This document shows, one piece after another, positions 44,997 to 56,812 of a DNA stretch of 64,000 nt (its first letter is position 1; each line of letters starts with the position of its first letter). The notes below the pieces were generated by a model. It searched no databases and was not told the origin of the DNA. It worked only from the letters and a program-made list of their open reading frames with translations. A program made the position numbers and the translations under genes. Origin of the DNA: Asterias amurensis (Eukaryota > Echinodermata > Asteroidea > Forcipulatida > Asteriidae); NCBI RefSeq assembly GCF_032118995.1, contig NC_092651.1, forward strand, positions 19,080,349-19,144,348, given 5' to 3'.

Positions 44997-47900
44997 CTAT
45001 TGGTCGGGGACAGAGACATCTAGTGCCGTGCCGCGTCCTGCCTTGAGTTCCTGGTACTGAGACACCACGCAGAGTAGACACATTATCTATTAAAAAAAAA
45101 AACAAAAAAAAAAACAATGTACAGTAATTATTAGACTTCCATCTTTGACACCCTAGACTTGGTTCCAAGTCTTTGATCGTGGCTTTTTAGTCGTCCTGAT
45201 AACCGCTACAAACAGCGCCATCTTGTGATCTTTCTTCGTCATTTAGCCTTAGATAGCGAGTTCGGGCGCAAGATGCAGAAGAATAACCGCGATCAAGTCT
45301 ATTGACACCCTGCAGCGAGGGCCGCTGTCAGCACATGTTGGCATTTTTGCAGTTACAAGTCAAGTTTATTTTTCGCGTATGTATATAGTTTATTCCAAAG
45401 TAAAGCCGTGTATATGAGTTCACTTCCAAAGGCACTGGAAACGTGTTGTAACAAAGCCCTTTAATCTCACTTCGTGTATCCATACATTATGCATAAAATA
45501 ACACTGTGAACCTGTGCAAATTTGAGCTCAATAGGTCTTCAAAGTTGAAAGAGAATAACGAAAGAAAAAACACCACTGTTGCACAACTTTGTGTGCTTTT
45601 ATGCCTTATAAAAGGCTTCACCTGAAGGGTTTTATTACTTGAGTGAGAAATTACATACTTCTCAAAAACTACGTTACTTCTGAGGGAGCCGTTTCCCATG
45701 TGCTATACTACCAACAGCTTTCAATTCCTCGTAATCAAGTAAGATTTTATACTAATCATTATTTAGAGTAATAACCAATAGTGTCCAGTGCATGCCTTTA
45801 ACTAGGCCTACTTTAAATTGGTATAAGGAAGTGTGCCACGAGATGAGATTATACTTACGTTGATGCTGATTATGGCAACCAGCAGTAGACTGAAGGTAAG
45901 GTAATACCAATAAAACACACGCTGAAACAAACATGAAAAAAATACATTAAACAAGGCCTCATTTGCCCAGGAGGGCTACTTTTAAATGAAGGAGTACCAG
46001 GCCTTCCACGAACGCATTTTGAACATCCCAAATGATTGTTAAAATATAATTTCAAATTAATGACTTCTTTTTCAAGACATCCACAGATGGCTGAACAGAT
46101 GGCTCCACTTTATCAAAAGAATAGATCTAGGTTTGTCTAACAATATTGTTTCGGTATATATGAGATCGTATTAATTGGATGTAAATCAAAGAGGGTTCTT
46201 TATGGATAAATTTAGATGTTGGCCAGGCTTTTAAAACCATCTAAAAGTTTCTGAGATTCCTCAGAACACAATGCAGACACAACAGTAGGTATTGTACCCC
46301 ATGTCACAATAACATAATTATTGCACTTATCTCAAGTATTACGGTAGCACCATCTATAAATTTCATCTCTAGCGAGTAGTGTTGGTTCTGAAAAGAACCG
46401 GTGGTTGACAAGGGTACCGGTTCTTTCCAGTGCCAATGTACCGACATGGTGCTACCACTCACCTCACACATTTCTATTGTCGTTGTGCCGGTTGGCATGT
46501 CCAGCAAAACAATCAATCGTGTTCAAAACATTGTGACAAAATTCACCATGTTCTCAACAACAACTCATGGGCTGAAATATCTCACACGACTTGTTGATCT
46601 GTTTCCAATAAATTCAATTTGTTTATATTTTTCATTCATGGCTTTCCATAGTTTTGCGACCTCGATTGGCAAAAACTCGGGGACATGACGTTGCAGCAGT
46701 TTTGGCGACCCCAACCAAAGCCAAATCGAGTCCACATGTCGGTCTACCGGTTGGTCTGAACAACCTCGTCACCATGCTCAACCGAACACGCGGAAACGCT
46801 CAAGTTTCTGGTTGGGGTAGCCAAAACGCACATTATACTCCCATCACGCCACGCAAGTTTCTCTACTTACCACAAGTCTAATAATGTACAGTATCAAGAA
46901 TATCCACTGGACCAGGATGATGAAGATCTTGACTATGATGTATGGGATCAGCATGCCCTTCAGGTCTTGGTATACCCCAATCATCATGAAGATAGCCGTA
47001 ATGAAGGCCAGACCCCAGAATATCATCCCCACGATCGAAGAGATGAAGTAACTGTTTTCATCTACACAACGAAAACACAACGAAAACAAAAAAGTTACAC
47101 CAGTTAGAGTCGCAGCTTCGTGACGTCACGCGGGGCACCAATAAATACAAAGTGCGACAACATTGCTCAGTTAAAGACACTAGACACAATTGGTAATTGT
47201 CAAATCCCAGATTTCATAACATGTGCATAAAAAAACAAACCTGTGAAAATATGAGCTCAATTGGTAGTCGTAGTTGCGAGAGTATATGGATTGGAAAATA
47301 AAAACACCGCCCTTGTTGCACAAGTTGTGAGAAATTACTTCTTTCTCAAAAACTACGTTACTTCAGAGGGGTGTCAGATGCAACTGTGTCCGCCATGCAA
47401 TACTGTCCGCTTTGGACACTTTTGCATATGCAATCGTGTCCGGGGCGATGCAAAAATCGTCCGGTGGACATGTACATGACTGCACATGTATGTATATGCA
47501 GCATGAATATTCACGTATTTTATGATTGCAGCGAATACACAACGGCAGAACATTTCTCACAATGTGTTATACTACCAACAGCTCTGCATTCGGTTAACAA
47601 GTAAGTTTTTATGCTAACAGTTATTTTGAATAATTACCAATAATTACCTTTAAAGGCAGTGGACACTATTGGTAATTGTCAAAGACTAGCCTTTACAGTT
47701 AGTGTATCTCAACACATGCTTAAAATAACAAACCTGTGAACATTTGAGCTCAATCGGTCATCGAACTTGCGAGATAATAATGAAAGAAAAAACACCCGTG
47801 TCAAACGAAGTTCTGTGTGTTTAAATGGTTGATTTCGAGACCTCAAGCTCTAAAATAAACTTGGGGTCTCGAAATCAAATTCGAGGAAAATTACTTCTTT

Positions 47901-50445
47901 CTCGAAAACTATGGCACTTCAGATGGAGCCCTTTCTCACAATGTTTTGTACCATCAATCTCTCCCCATTACTCGTCACCAAGAAATGTTTTATGCTCATA
48001 ATTATTTTGAGTAATTACCAATAGTGTCCACTGCCTTTAAACATACACTGTAACTTGTACAAGTTAAAACTTACTCTGGGAAAAGGGCTTAAGTTCTTTA
48101 GTCTTTTTCAGATTAAAATGTTTCAGGGAGAAACTGTCTCTTTCAAAATATGTAGCTAGCCCATAGGTTTGCTATAACGAAACGCATAAATATTCCACTC
48201 ATCTTAACAACGGTGTTCCTTTAAATGTTCCAAATATCTTTAACAAAATAATTATAAAATATACATATACAAGACAGCAATTTGTTAACAATACCAATCA
48301 AAGGACTGGTGAAAGTCCAATTGAAATTGAAGCTCGGATTGAATTAAGTTCAACATTCCTGAGTGTGCCGATGGTGGCACGCGCTGGCGTCCGTGGGAGT
48401 AGAATGTTTTTAAATCCCTCAGATTTATTTTTCTTCTATATAAAATATAGGACAGTGTGTTCACTGCGTGATTGCTGGTATAGCGTAATCGCCACAGTAT
48501 GTATGTATCATTATCACTGTGAAGAAGATTAAAGGCAGTGTACACTATGGTAAATACTGGAAATAATTGTTAGCATAAAAAAATTAATTGGTAACGAGTA
48601 ATGGGGAGCTGTTGATACTATACAACTTTGTGAGAAACGGCTCCCTCTGTTATGTACTTTTTGAGAAAGAGGTAATTTCTCACTCAAATATTAACAGACA
48701 TCTAGGTCTGAAGCCATTTTCAGGTATCTGAAAGCACTCAAAATGTCTGTAACAAGGTTTTTTTCTTTTTTTTCTTTCATTATTCTCTTGCAACTTCGAT
48801 GACCAATTGAGTCAATATGATGGGAGAACACTGTTCTTTGACAATTACCAAAGGTGTCCACTGCATTTTTCTAAAAATAGTGATAAGGGTTTTACGTGGT
48901 CTACGACGAATCGAACAGACAACTGTTGTGACCTCTGACATTAAATAGCCCCACGGTATGGACCCCAACAGGCGCGCTACACACAGCTAAATGAACACAA
49001 AACTTATAACTTATGGAAATTGCACCTATCGTCAAAATGTTGATAAGATGAAAAAACAAAGGACATCCGTCAAAAAGTTTAGTACTAATAACATCCTTGT
49101 AAAAAACAACAACAAAACCAACAAAACAAGTTATATGTGACCATCTTGCACCATCTGGTAATGAAAGTTTGTATAAGGTTTACAACTAAATACGAGTAAC
49201 AATAAGATTACTTACTACTATTATGTGCAGTTAAGACGATGTTGCATGCAAAGTAGATGAACCCAAGAAAGGCATAGCTCTGAAAACAAACATGAAGACA
49301 ATATGTCAATCACTCCTCCTGAACTTTCAAACATCGTTTAACACATTCGGTTTAGAAAACACATGCGCAATGAGTGATTATGATCCTTACCCCCACTTTC
49401 TTTGTTACTTTTTGGTCAACACAGTCTAAGTTTAACTTGGCCTACTTAAAAAAATCATGTTTATGTTCTCTTCCAAAAGGGAACTCCACTATGTACAGGC
49501 CTTGCTCAAGGGAGCATGCCTCCACAATATTGGTTTCGCATTCTGACACTTACTGTTCGGAATGGAAATAAGATTAACATTGAATTGAAATCAGTATATG
49601 CAACAGTCGCTTGTAATAGGACTAATGAATTAAAATTGGTACATTATACAATAGTCAACTGAATAATATAACTAAATTGAATTGAAATCGGTACATACAA
49701 CAGTCGCCTGATGAATATGACCAATGAATCCAAATTGGTACATGTAACAGTCACCCGAATAGGACTAATGAATTAAAATAATTGGTACATGCAACAGTCG
49801 CCTGAATGTCAAGCGCGCTGGCTGCTGTGCAATGTGATTTTGCAAGATGCTAGATTCACGATGACCGGTATAACCCACCCTCTATAAATAAACCGACGCA
49901 TGTTTGGATACCGAATGATATTTGGGGTAAAAACTGACTTAAACCCTTCACTTTAAAAGACAGATGTATATTATATGAGTCTAGTTATAAATTGATTTCA
50001 ACTGTGTTTTTCCCCCCACAGTATATTGCTTGAACTTCTGTTTATGATGCAAGTTGATTTCTAAGGCCAAGAAGCTAAATAAGATACAATAACACTCATT
50101 CTGAAAGTAGCAACATTTCTTGCAAGGCTTTAACATTATTACTTTAGAGTTTAATTAGAGTTTTTTTTATACAAAATGTAACCCTAAACATCCAAAGAAA
50201 ACACTTAAAGTTAAAGCACTTAATCATCTTATAATCAAAATAAACAAATAAACAATTAAATTAATAGATAAATAGATAATGAATAATTTATAAGCAAACA
50301 GATAAATAGATAGATAAATAAATAAACCAATACATCTATAGATAACGAATATAAGTAAACAAATACTTACAATTGTGTAGATTCCACTAGCGTAGGAACC
50401 AGAGCGAACATTATTAAAACAGCAACACTTATTAATTATCGCCAT
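44997..50445 (-). CDS. LAPTM-like four-pass membrane protein 1
   Basis: Exons 5' to 3': 50445-50371, 49279-49216, 47061-46871, 45921-45859, 45086-44997, with AG/GT borders and phases 0, 1, 0, 0; 160 residues. It starts MAIINKCCCFNNVRSGSYAS, which matches the CCxCCHVRTG start of LAPTM4 proteins. Four hydrophobic segments are at about 17-42, 51-74, 80-108 and 112-140. IGVYQDLKGMLIPYIIVK corresponds to the YQVGWLIPFF region of LAPTM4. It ends SQYQELKAGRG, then TALDVSVPDQ. LAPTM (Mtp family) proteins sit in late endosomes and lysosomes and recruit NEDD4 ligases through PPxY motifs. This one has no PPxY and almost no tail, unlike its paralogue at 57234-63799. Family assignment is from remembered sequence, not a search. 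Confidence 0.85.
45427..45801 (+). mobile_element. Family C MITE in LAPTM-like 1 last intron
   Basis: CCAAAGGCACTGGAAACG on the left (TTAA lost) and CCAGTGCATGCCTTTAA on the right (small insertion). Located 58 bp from the exon at 45859. Confidence 0.7.
46699..46826. mobile_element. Palindromic element (family L)
   Basis: GTTTTGGCGACCCCAACCA mirrors TGGTTGGGGTAGCCAAAAC over 128 bp. It ends 45 bp from the splice donor of the exon at 46871. Confidence 0.6.
47171..47653 (+). mobile_element. Family C MITE interrupted by a second element
   Basis: TTAAAGACACTAGACACAAT at the left, TAATTACCTTTAA at the right. The expected run from CTTCAGAGGG to TTTCTCACAATG is broken by 47369-47553. The right TTAA is shared with the next copy. 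Confidence 0.8.
47369..47553 (+). mobile_element. Palindrome-array element, truncated copy
   Basis: Begins GGTGTCAGATGCAACTGTGT and carries TTGCATATGCAATCGTGTCC, then the middle GCAGCATGAATATTCACG and GATTGCAGCGAATAC as in 51650-52147. The right arm is missing. Confidence 0.75.
47650..48040 (+). mobile_element. Family C TTAA-flanked MITE
   Basis: TTAAAGGCAGTGGACACTAT and GTGTCCACTGCCTTTAA; a clean copy that starts at the TTAA ending the previous one. LAPTM-like 1 intron 2. Confidence 0.85.
48529..48868 (-). mobile_element. Family C MITE, inverted
   Basis: TTAAAGGCAGTGTACACTAT on the left, CAAAGGTGTCCACTGCATTT on the right with degraded TTAA. Inverted landmark order. Confidence 0.75.
49577..49809 (+). 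repeat. Minisatellite, about 57-bp unit, five copies
   Basis: The words ATTGGTACATGCAACAGTCG, CCTGAATAGGACTAATGAAT and AAAATTGG repeat in order about five times with drift. LAPTM-like 1 intron 1. Confidence 0.7.
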
Positions 50446-50700
50446 GATATCACACTGTTTCTCAGGTTTGATCGTTTTAATCCGTGTTTTACAGCTTTTT
50501 CCAACCCAAGAAAGACAACAAACTTTCTCTAAAAATGGCGTCCGAGTCTGAGCGATAGATCGCGGAATGTTTTGGTATGTGCGATTCGTACATCAGTGTA
50601 CGAATTCAATCTGCTCGTATACAGATACCAACGAATGGTGCGTAGATTGAGGGCGGGGCGTTTGACGGACTGAGCAAGTCTAGGCTTTGCCGTTTGACCC
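50446..50700 (-). promoter_or_regulatory. Putative promoter and 5' UTR of LAPTM-like gene 1
   Basis: Upstream of the ATG at 50445 on the minus strand lies a locally GC-richer block (CGCCCCGCCCTCAATC at about 50650) and a perfect palindrome TTCGTACACTGATGTACGAA near 50588-50607. No start site can be fixed. Confidence 0.35.
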
Positions 50701-51228
50701 GACCTTAAACGTGTGGTGTCTTAAAGGTGTATTCGTGCATTATGTTGCAGTTAAAAAAGTTTCACAAACTTAAACCAAAATTTTTTATACATGGTAAATA
50801 TGTTGCGCCTTAACCAATTTATGTATATGGCATTTTATTTATTTCAAATTTTAAATCTCTGTAGATTTCCTGTTATTCGACCTTAGGTCGCCATGGGAGT
50901 TTTGTTTTTAAAGAATAAACCAACAATGAACGAATGAACCAAAAACATTTATGCAGAGCCTTTACAAGATCAAATATCTCCACAGAAACCTAGAATCTAA
51001 ACAGAACAAGAAGCTAAACGGAAATAGAAAAGAGGCGTTTTTAGCATTTTTGGAACCAGTCTTATTTAATGCCGTATCATAATGTCCATGTACTTAACAC
51101 TTCCATAAGACTTTGTACAGACAATTCTTTGTGCCGCACCAGAGTCTTAAATTCCCTTTGTTTTCCATCCCCTTCCCACCCCTCGGTCTCCAAGATATCG
51201 AATATGGGCAAAGCGGAGCCAATGGATA
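50701..51228. other. Intergenic, nothing recognised
   Basis: No exon, repeat family or RNA gene identified between the LAPTM-like gene 1 promoter area and the composite MITE. Confidence 0.4.
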
Positions 51229-51250
51229 CCCTTGGTAATTGTCAGAGACC

Positions 51251-51401
51251 AGGGGTGGATTTCACAAAGAGTTAGGACTAGTCTTATCTCGAGTTAGGAC
51301 CAGTTACTCGTCCTAACTTAGGACTATCCATGCAATTTGTATATCTCCTAGGACTAGTCCTAAGTTAGGACTAGTCCTAACTCTTTGTGAAATCGACCCC
51401 A
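51251..51401. mobile_element. Family F palindromic element
   Basis: AGGGGTGGATTTCACAAAGA is mirrored by TCTTTGTGAAATCGACCCC with GTTAGGACTAGTC words iterated in both arms. The host reads GACCAG before and AGTATTCACAC after where intact copies read GACCAGTCTTCACAC, so AG may be a 2-bp target duplication. Confidence 0.8.
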
Positions 51402-51649
51402 GTATTCACACTTGGTGTATCCAAACATACGCGTGACATTTTTTTTTGGACTCAGTTGGTCTTCGGAGGTTTAGTTGCAAGAGAGTATTAAAAGAAAAAG
51501 CACCCTTGTTTCACAATTTCTTTGTGTGCTTTAAGATGTCTACTAAAACTTAAAGGCTTCAGGCCTGAGGTCTTCCAAACATTTGAGGGAAAAAGTATCC
51601 CTCTCTCAAAACTATGTTACTTCAGAGGGAGCCGTTTCTCGCAATGTCC

Positions 51650-52147
51650 GGTGTCAGATGCAATTGTGTCCGCCATGCAATACTGTCCTCTCCGGACACT
51701 TTTGCATATGCAATCGTGTCCGGGGCTATGTAAAGACCGTCCGGTGGACATGTACATGACTGTACATGTATGTGCGCGCGTAAGCGAGCGTGCATGCACT
51801 GAACCTACGTATAATATGCAGCATGAATATTCATGTATTTTATGATTGCAGCGAATACCCAAAGGCCGAACATTTCCCATGTCATTCATGACATACACTT
51901 AATAGGTTGTAAAAAAATGGCGAACGTGTTCCGTCGACCAAGGGGGTTTAATTTACTGCAAGGACGGTTTTGCACAGGGGCGGACACAACTGCATATGCA
52001 AATGTGTCCGGGCGGACACAATTGCATTTTGCAGCAGCGTCCGGTCGGACACGATTGTATATGCAAAACCGTCCGGCGGACAGTATTGCATATGCAATAA
52101 TGTCCTCCGGATAGTATTGCATAGAGGACATAATTACATGCGACACC
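51650..52147. mobile_element. Palindrome-array element, whole copy
   Basis: Terminal inverted repeats GGTGTCAGATGCAATTGTGT and TAATTACATGCGACACC. Both arms are tandem units of about 33 bp. Each unit carries one palindrome of the type TTGCATATGCAA and one of the type TGTCCGnCGGACA: about three units in the left arm and five in the right. The middle holds CATGAATATTCATG and unique sequence. No transposase frame. Confidence 0.75.
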
Positions 52148-52275
52148 AGCCCTCCAATGATGGTTACCAAGTAAGATTTTACACCAACAAATATTTTGAG
52201 TAAAATAGTGTCCATTGCTTTTAAAATCATTTACACGCTTGAGACACATTCGAAATATTGTCCCACCACAGGCAG

Positions 52276-52372
52276 TGTGGAAATCACACACAAATCATGG
52301 TTAGACTGCATGACTTGCAATCACAAGGGAAGGTTGTGGGTTCAAATCCTACCAAGCTAACCATTGACTTCT
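52276..52372 (+). mobile_element. tRNA-like SINE head, different family
   Basis: ATGGTTAGACTGCATGACTTG gives a box A-like word and GTTGTGGGTTCAAATCC a box B. The distance between them is about 45 bp, longer than in a plain tRNA without a variable arm. Not convincing as a functional tRNA. Confidence 0.4.
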
Positions 52373-52389
52373 CAAATGTATAGGTATTG

Positions 52390-52595
52390 TCTATGTAATG
52401 TTATGGAAAGGTTTGCGGTAACACCGTACAATGACTATCTCTAAAATAGTTGGGGTGGTTCTGAAAAGAACCGTTGGTTTTAACTCGACGTTTCGATCAG
52501 TTTGTTCTGATCGTCTTATGGAGAAAAGAACCGTTGGTTTCAAACTCGACGTTTCGGTCAGTATGCTCTGATCGTCTTCTGGAGAAAAGGGTGGT
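52390..52595 (+). repeat. Repeat ending in two CGACGTTTCG hairpin units
   Basis: After words shared with 34228-34318, a unit of about 52 bp occurs twice: AAAGAACCGTTGGTTT, CTCGACGTTTCGATCAG, TGTTCTGATCGTCTT, ATGGAGA. CGATCAG and CTGATCG form a small hairpin in each. It resembles Penelope-like element ends, but the class is not proven. Confidence 0.5.
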
Positions 52596-52601
52596 ATAAC
52601 A

Positions 52602-52982
52602 TTAAAGGAACACGTTGCCTTGGATCGGTCGAGTTGGTCTTTGAAAAGCGTTTGTAACCGTTTGTTAAAGAATACATATGGTTAGAAAGATGTTTAAAAA
52701 GTAGAATAACAATGATCCACACACATTTGCCTCGAAAATGCATGGTTTTCCTTTTACTTTACGAACTAACACGGTCAGCCATTTATGGGAGTCAAAACAT
52801 AATGGCCGACCGTGTTTGTCGACGAGGTAAAAGGAAAACCACGCAATTTCGAGTGATACCTGTGTGGATCATTATATTCCACTTTTAAAATATCTTTGTA
52901 ATCATATGCATTCTATAACAAACTGTTACATACGCTTTTCAAAGACCAACTCGACCGATCCAAGGCAACGTGTTCCTTTAAA
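52602..52982. mobile_element. Family A foldback MITE
   Basis: TTAAAGGAACACGTTGCC and its mirror, bounded by TTAA. The central symmetry is degraded around 52795 compared with the copies at 15639 and 22650, so this looks older. Confidence 0.8.
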
Positions 52983-53305
52983 CCTCTAATGTTACCGAGT
53001 CACAATGTATTGATTTGTGCAATTCAAGATCATAGACGCTAAACCAATGTTTGTGTTCTGTAATCCGGGAATGTGCTGTATACGTTTGAATTTATTTAAT
53101 ATCTTTTTCTCTTTAAACAAAAAACCCGAAATGATTTAATGTTAAGCCACCAGTAACTGCAATCTCTCTATGTGGCGGCCAAATAAACACCAAGGTCCTT
53201 GCTCTGACGAGAAATTGGGGTCAAGTTTCGAACTTTCCCTTAAGGCAAGTTTCCAATTTCGGAGTTAAAACTTTTGCGGGTTCTACTCTGGTTATTGTAG
53301 CCGTC

Positions 53306-53711
53306 TTAAAGGCACCGGACACCTTTGGTAATTGTCAAAGACCAATCTTCTCACTTGGTGTATCACAGCATATGCATAACAAACCTGAGAAATGTTGGGC
53401 TCAATTGGTCATTATTGTAGACCTCACAGGCATCGGGCAGCTTTGGTATATTATGTCAAAGACCAGTCTTCACACTTGGTGTATCCCAACATATGCATAA
53501 AATAACAAACCTGAGAAATGTTGGGCTCAATTGGTCATCGAAGTTGCAAGAGAATAATAAAAGAGAAAGCACCCTTGTTTCACAATATTATTAATTTGTG
53601 TGCTTTCAGATGGCTGATAAAAAGGCTTCAGGTCCGAGGTCTTTAAAATATTTGAATGAGAAATGACCTCCTTCTCAAGAACTACGACAAGGGAGCCCAT
53701 CTCTTTTTAAC
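53306..53711 (+). mobile_element. Family C MITE with internal left-end duplication
   Basis: TTAAAGGCACCGGACACC starts the element. About 125 bp in, after GGTCATTATTGTAGACC, a second left-end-like segment starts (ACAGGCATCGGGCAGC, TCAAAGACCAGTCTTCACAC), repeating TGTATC-ACATATGCATAA and AACCTGAGAAATGTTGGGC. The right end is degraded. Confidence 0.65.
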
Positions 53712-54965
53712 AAAAGAACAATGAACACATTTTTGCAGCAAAAACCTTTTTAATTCTGAGTAAAACTTGAAATACAAAAATACTTGGCACGAATGGAAAT
53801 AAATGTAATGGAATGCACATTATTAATAATAATGGAATGCACATTATTAATAATAATAATTGGAAAGTTGTTAGTTGTTATTCTGCAAACAATAGGGCCT
53901 ACAAAACAATGTATCCCTTCCCGTTGATTTGTAGGAAATAAAGTACGTTTTTTTTTAACATGAAATAAAAGAATAAAAAGCATGAGTAAAAAATATATAA
54001 GTTATACCAGAACATTCACATAAAAAGAAAAACAGCACTACCAAGAATAACGCGACTTTCTGGCGTTAAAATAAAATAACAATTGTAAACAAATAAATAA
54101 CGGGTCGGTGCCACAGATTGGGGACACAAATACATCGTTGAAAATAAGAAATGTTTGATACAAAGATACTATAATATATCCCCAAAATGTTTCTGTTTTA
54201 GTTATTTTTCCACCACATACACTAGTTTTTATGAAAGCAGACAAAGTGTCCTTATCTATCATCTTAAGGTCCTCTCTGATTATGGAAACATATTCTATTA
54301 CCTAAATTATTTCTATTTTCTATATTATTTTCTATATTTCTATTGCTATATTATGTCACAGCCCAAGTTTTTGTCAACCAAGAAAAACTACTAGTGGAAG
54401 CCATTCATGCAATGCAATAACAAATTGTTAATAACAATGTTTCACAATTGTTAAAAAATAGTGTTGACTTTGTTGAAAATAGAACAACCAAACAATGCAT
54501 TTGTTTTTTGTTATTTGAAATTTTGCAGAAATGACTGAATTTTGTCATACATTATGTTGAAAGTTTTGCTATCGCCCGACTACGGAAGCGTAATGTGACC
54601 ATCCACAATACTGCGTTAACAAAATAGTTATCGTGGAAGCAAGGGGAAAACGATACGAACATAAAATTCAAAATTACTAAATGTTTAAAACTCGGATTAC
54701 AAATATACTCGAAAACACGGAATATAAACATCAGCAATATTTGTCAGCTAATGATAGAGCAGTTCATTTGTCAACACATAGGAAAGGGAATACGGATATG
54801 TCATCGAACGCAATCAGAACCAAACGCAAAAGGGTTCTCTTTTGTGGTAGAAAACTCGCTAAGATGTCAACATAATATGCAGATAATTACACCGGTTATT
54901 ATAATATTATGTTTCAATCCCTTGAGCACCCGGAGTGTTCACAGTTTTCATAATGACAGTAAATG
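53712..54965. other. Intergenic, nothing recognised
   Basis: A 22-bp direct duplication of AATGGAATGCACATTATTAA occurs at 53809-53855. Open frames are short and without family resemblance. Confidence 0.4.
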
Positions 54966-55332
54966 AAGTCGGTGTGAATGGAAGTTTAAAACTGTCTATG
55001 ATGGAGGGATTTTGCAAAAGAATGTAGGTTGTCGCCAAAGTCTGGTTAGACGTGCGGACAAGCCGTTAAATGTATGTCACTGTGATAGCGTTCCGACTCT
55101 CTCCCACTCTGCGAAACCGAAAAAATTTGCATTGATTAAATAGAATAGCAAACTCGAGCGGCATTAAATTAAGTCAATGTGAATGGAAGTTGAAAACTGT
55201 CGATTATGGATGGATTTTCCTAAAAATGTGGCTTGTCGCCAGAGTCTGGTTAGACTTGTTGACAAGCCGTTAAATGTATGTCACTGTGATAGCGTTCCGA
55301 CTCTCTCCCACTCCGCGAAACCGAAAAAAATG
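54966..55332 (+). repeat. Two direct repeats of about 165 bp
   Basis: 54966-55129 and 55170-55332 share GTGTGAATGGAAGTT, AAACTGTC-ATGATGG, TTGTCGCCAAAGTCTGGTTA and CAAGCCGTTAAATGTATGTC. They also share ACTGTGATAGCGTTCCGACT, CTCTCCCACTC and GCGAAACCGAAAAAA. The last 75 bp are almost identical. A 40-bp AT-rich spacer separates them. Function unknown. Confidence 0.8.
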
Positions 55333-55674
55333 CACGATTGAAAAAATATCAGCAACAGATTGATTAACATAGCTATTTAGTATATGTGTATAAATTCACA
55401 TAATTAATCAAACTGAGAGCATCTTTACCGGTCAGAGACTAAATAATATTATACAGCTTCTTAAGGGGTTGGTTATTTTCATTCTTCTGCTTAAGCAAAT
55501 ATATAAGCGGTATAGCTTTGTCAAAGACGGTAGTATATACGCGTAATACCCCTGCATTTCAGTAAAATGTGTTTTGTTGAGATACTTGTTGTGCTTGAGC
55601 AGATATTAAATAACTATGTATTTGGAACTCCTTGCCTGGTGCATGTTTCCCTTCATCCTATGATCTGCCATCTT
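55333..55674. other. Intergenic, nothing recognised
   Basis: AT-rich, with no feature supported. Confidence 0.4.
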
Positions 55675-55959
55675 TTAAAGGGAATGTACACTTTTGGTAA
55701 TTGTCAAAGACCAGTCATAAGCATAAAATAACAAACATGAAAATACGTTTTTACATGCTAAAATAATTTTCGTCTCATGATCAGTGAGACGAAAATTATT
55801 TTCATGACATTGTTTTACTCATTTCTCAAACTACAGCACCTCAGCAAGTAATATTTTCAGGGAAGCTTTGTACTATCATTATCTTCAAACTGTGGAAGTT
55901 TAGTGTATATCTGTGGACATTGTGTTTTTTTGTCCTACAAAACGTACATAGACCCTTAA
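55675..55959 (+). mobile_element. TTAA-bounded element with a family C left end
   Basis: TTAAAGGGAATGTACAC and TTGTCAAAGACCAGT match family C, but the centre is a different palindrome (AATAATTTTCGTCTCA mirrored by TGAGACGAAAATTATT). The right end, CGTACATAGACCCTTAA, is unlike family C. Possibly a related subfamily. Confidence 0.6.
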
Positions 55960-56812
55960 AGAGGAATATCAATTCCTACCTTCAGCTCCACTGAGTTCCT
56001 GCATTTCTATGTTTTCTTCCTTGTAGCCCTTAACCTAGAGTGGCTTTTAGCCTTGTTTAGGGCGAACTTGCACATTAACACACAAAAATATTGAAAAATA
56101 GGCACACGGCCGAAATTCAAGCTGTTCCATGCACATTAAGTACTCACCCCCAAAAATGCCGACACTTGAATTGCCAATAAAGAATATAAGAATATTTTTC
56201 GATTAAAAAAGCAATCTATAGCTATTTACAAAAGATAAGAGGAATAGGGCACAATATACAGTTAATACTTCTATATATTAAGTTCGGATACCAAAATAGT
56301 TCAACTCCGAGTCTCAATTTGTGTTCGAACATTGTATTGACATGTAGTCTACCGGTTGGTAGGTTTTTGTTGGTCTCTCAAAAACGTTTTATTTTATTTA
56401 TTTTAAAGCAAAACAATGATTTGCTTTAAAGCTTTACGAGTTTCCCGAAAAAGTCACATGTACTTAGTAACAATAAACCCGTGTACTGTATATTATGCCA
56501 TATTATTAAATGTGATTTTTCCTTTTTTTAATGGCTTTGCTTGACACCCTTTAAAAGTTTCCCGTTTTTCCCCTAGAGTGTATAAGTGGCCCATTTTAAC
56601 CCTAATGTTACCCACTCAGCCATTACTTCATGGACAACTTTGTCAGGGTTTCTTGAAGCTAAACAAACGCCACTTCTACCTCAAATCTATGGCACATGGT
56701 GCTTGATTTAATAAACCTGTTCAGCTGCATTATTTTGTATCTCAAAATGACGCCAAAGAATGATTGGGGTTGGCTCATTTGATAAACGACATTTTGCTGC
56801 TAAACACTTTTA
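55960..56812. other. Intergenic, nothing recognised
   Basis: No exon or repeat family seen. TTTATT at about 56809 on the plus strand gives an AATAAA on the minus strand that could serve LAPTM-like gene 2, though a family C copy intervenes. Confidence 0.4.

Larger units (their letters stand above)
51229..52224 (+). mobile_element. Family C MITE with two nested insertions
   Basis: CCTTGGTAATTGTCAGAGACC on the left and GTGTCCATTGCTTTTAA on the right are family C ends. The interior is broken by a family F element (51251-51401) and by a palindrome-array element (51650-52147). Confidence 0.75.
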
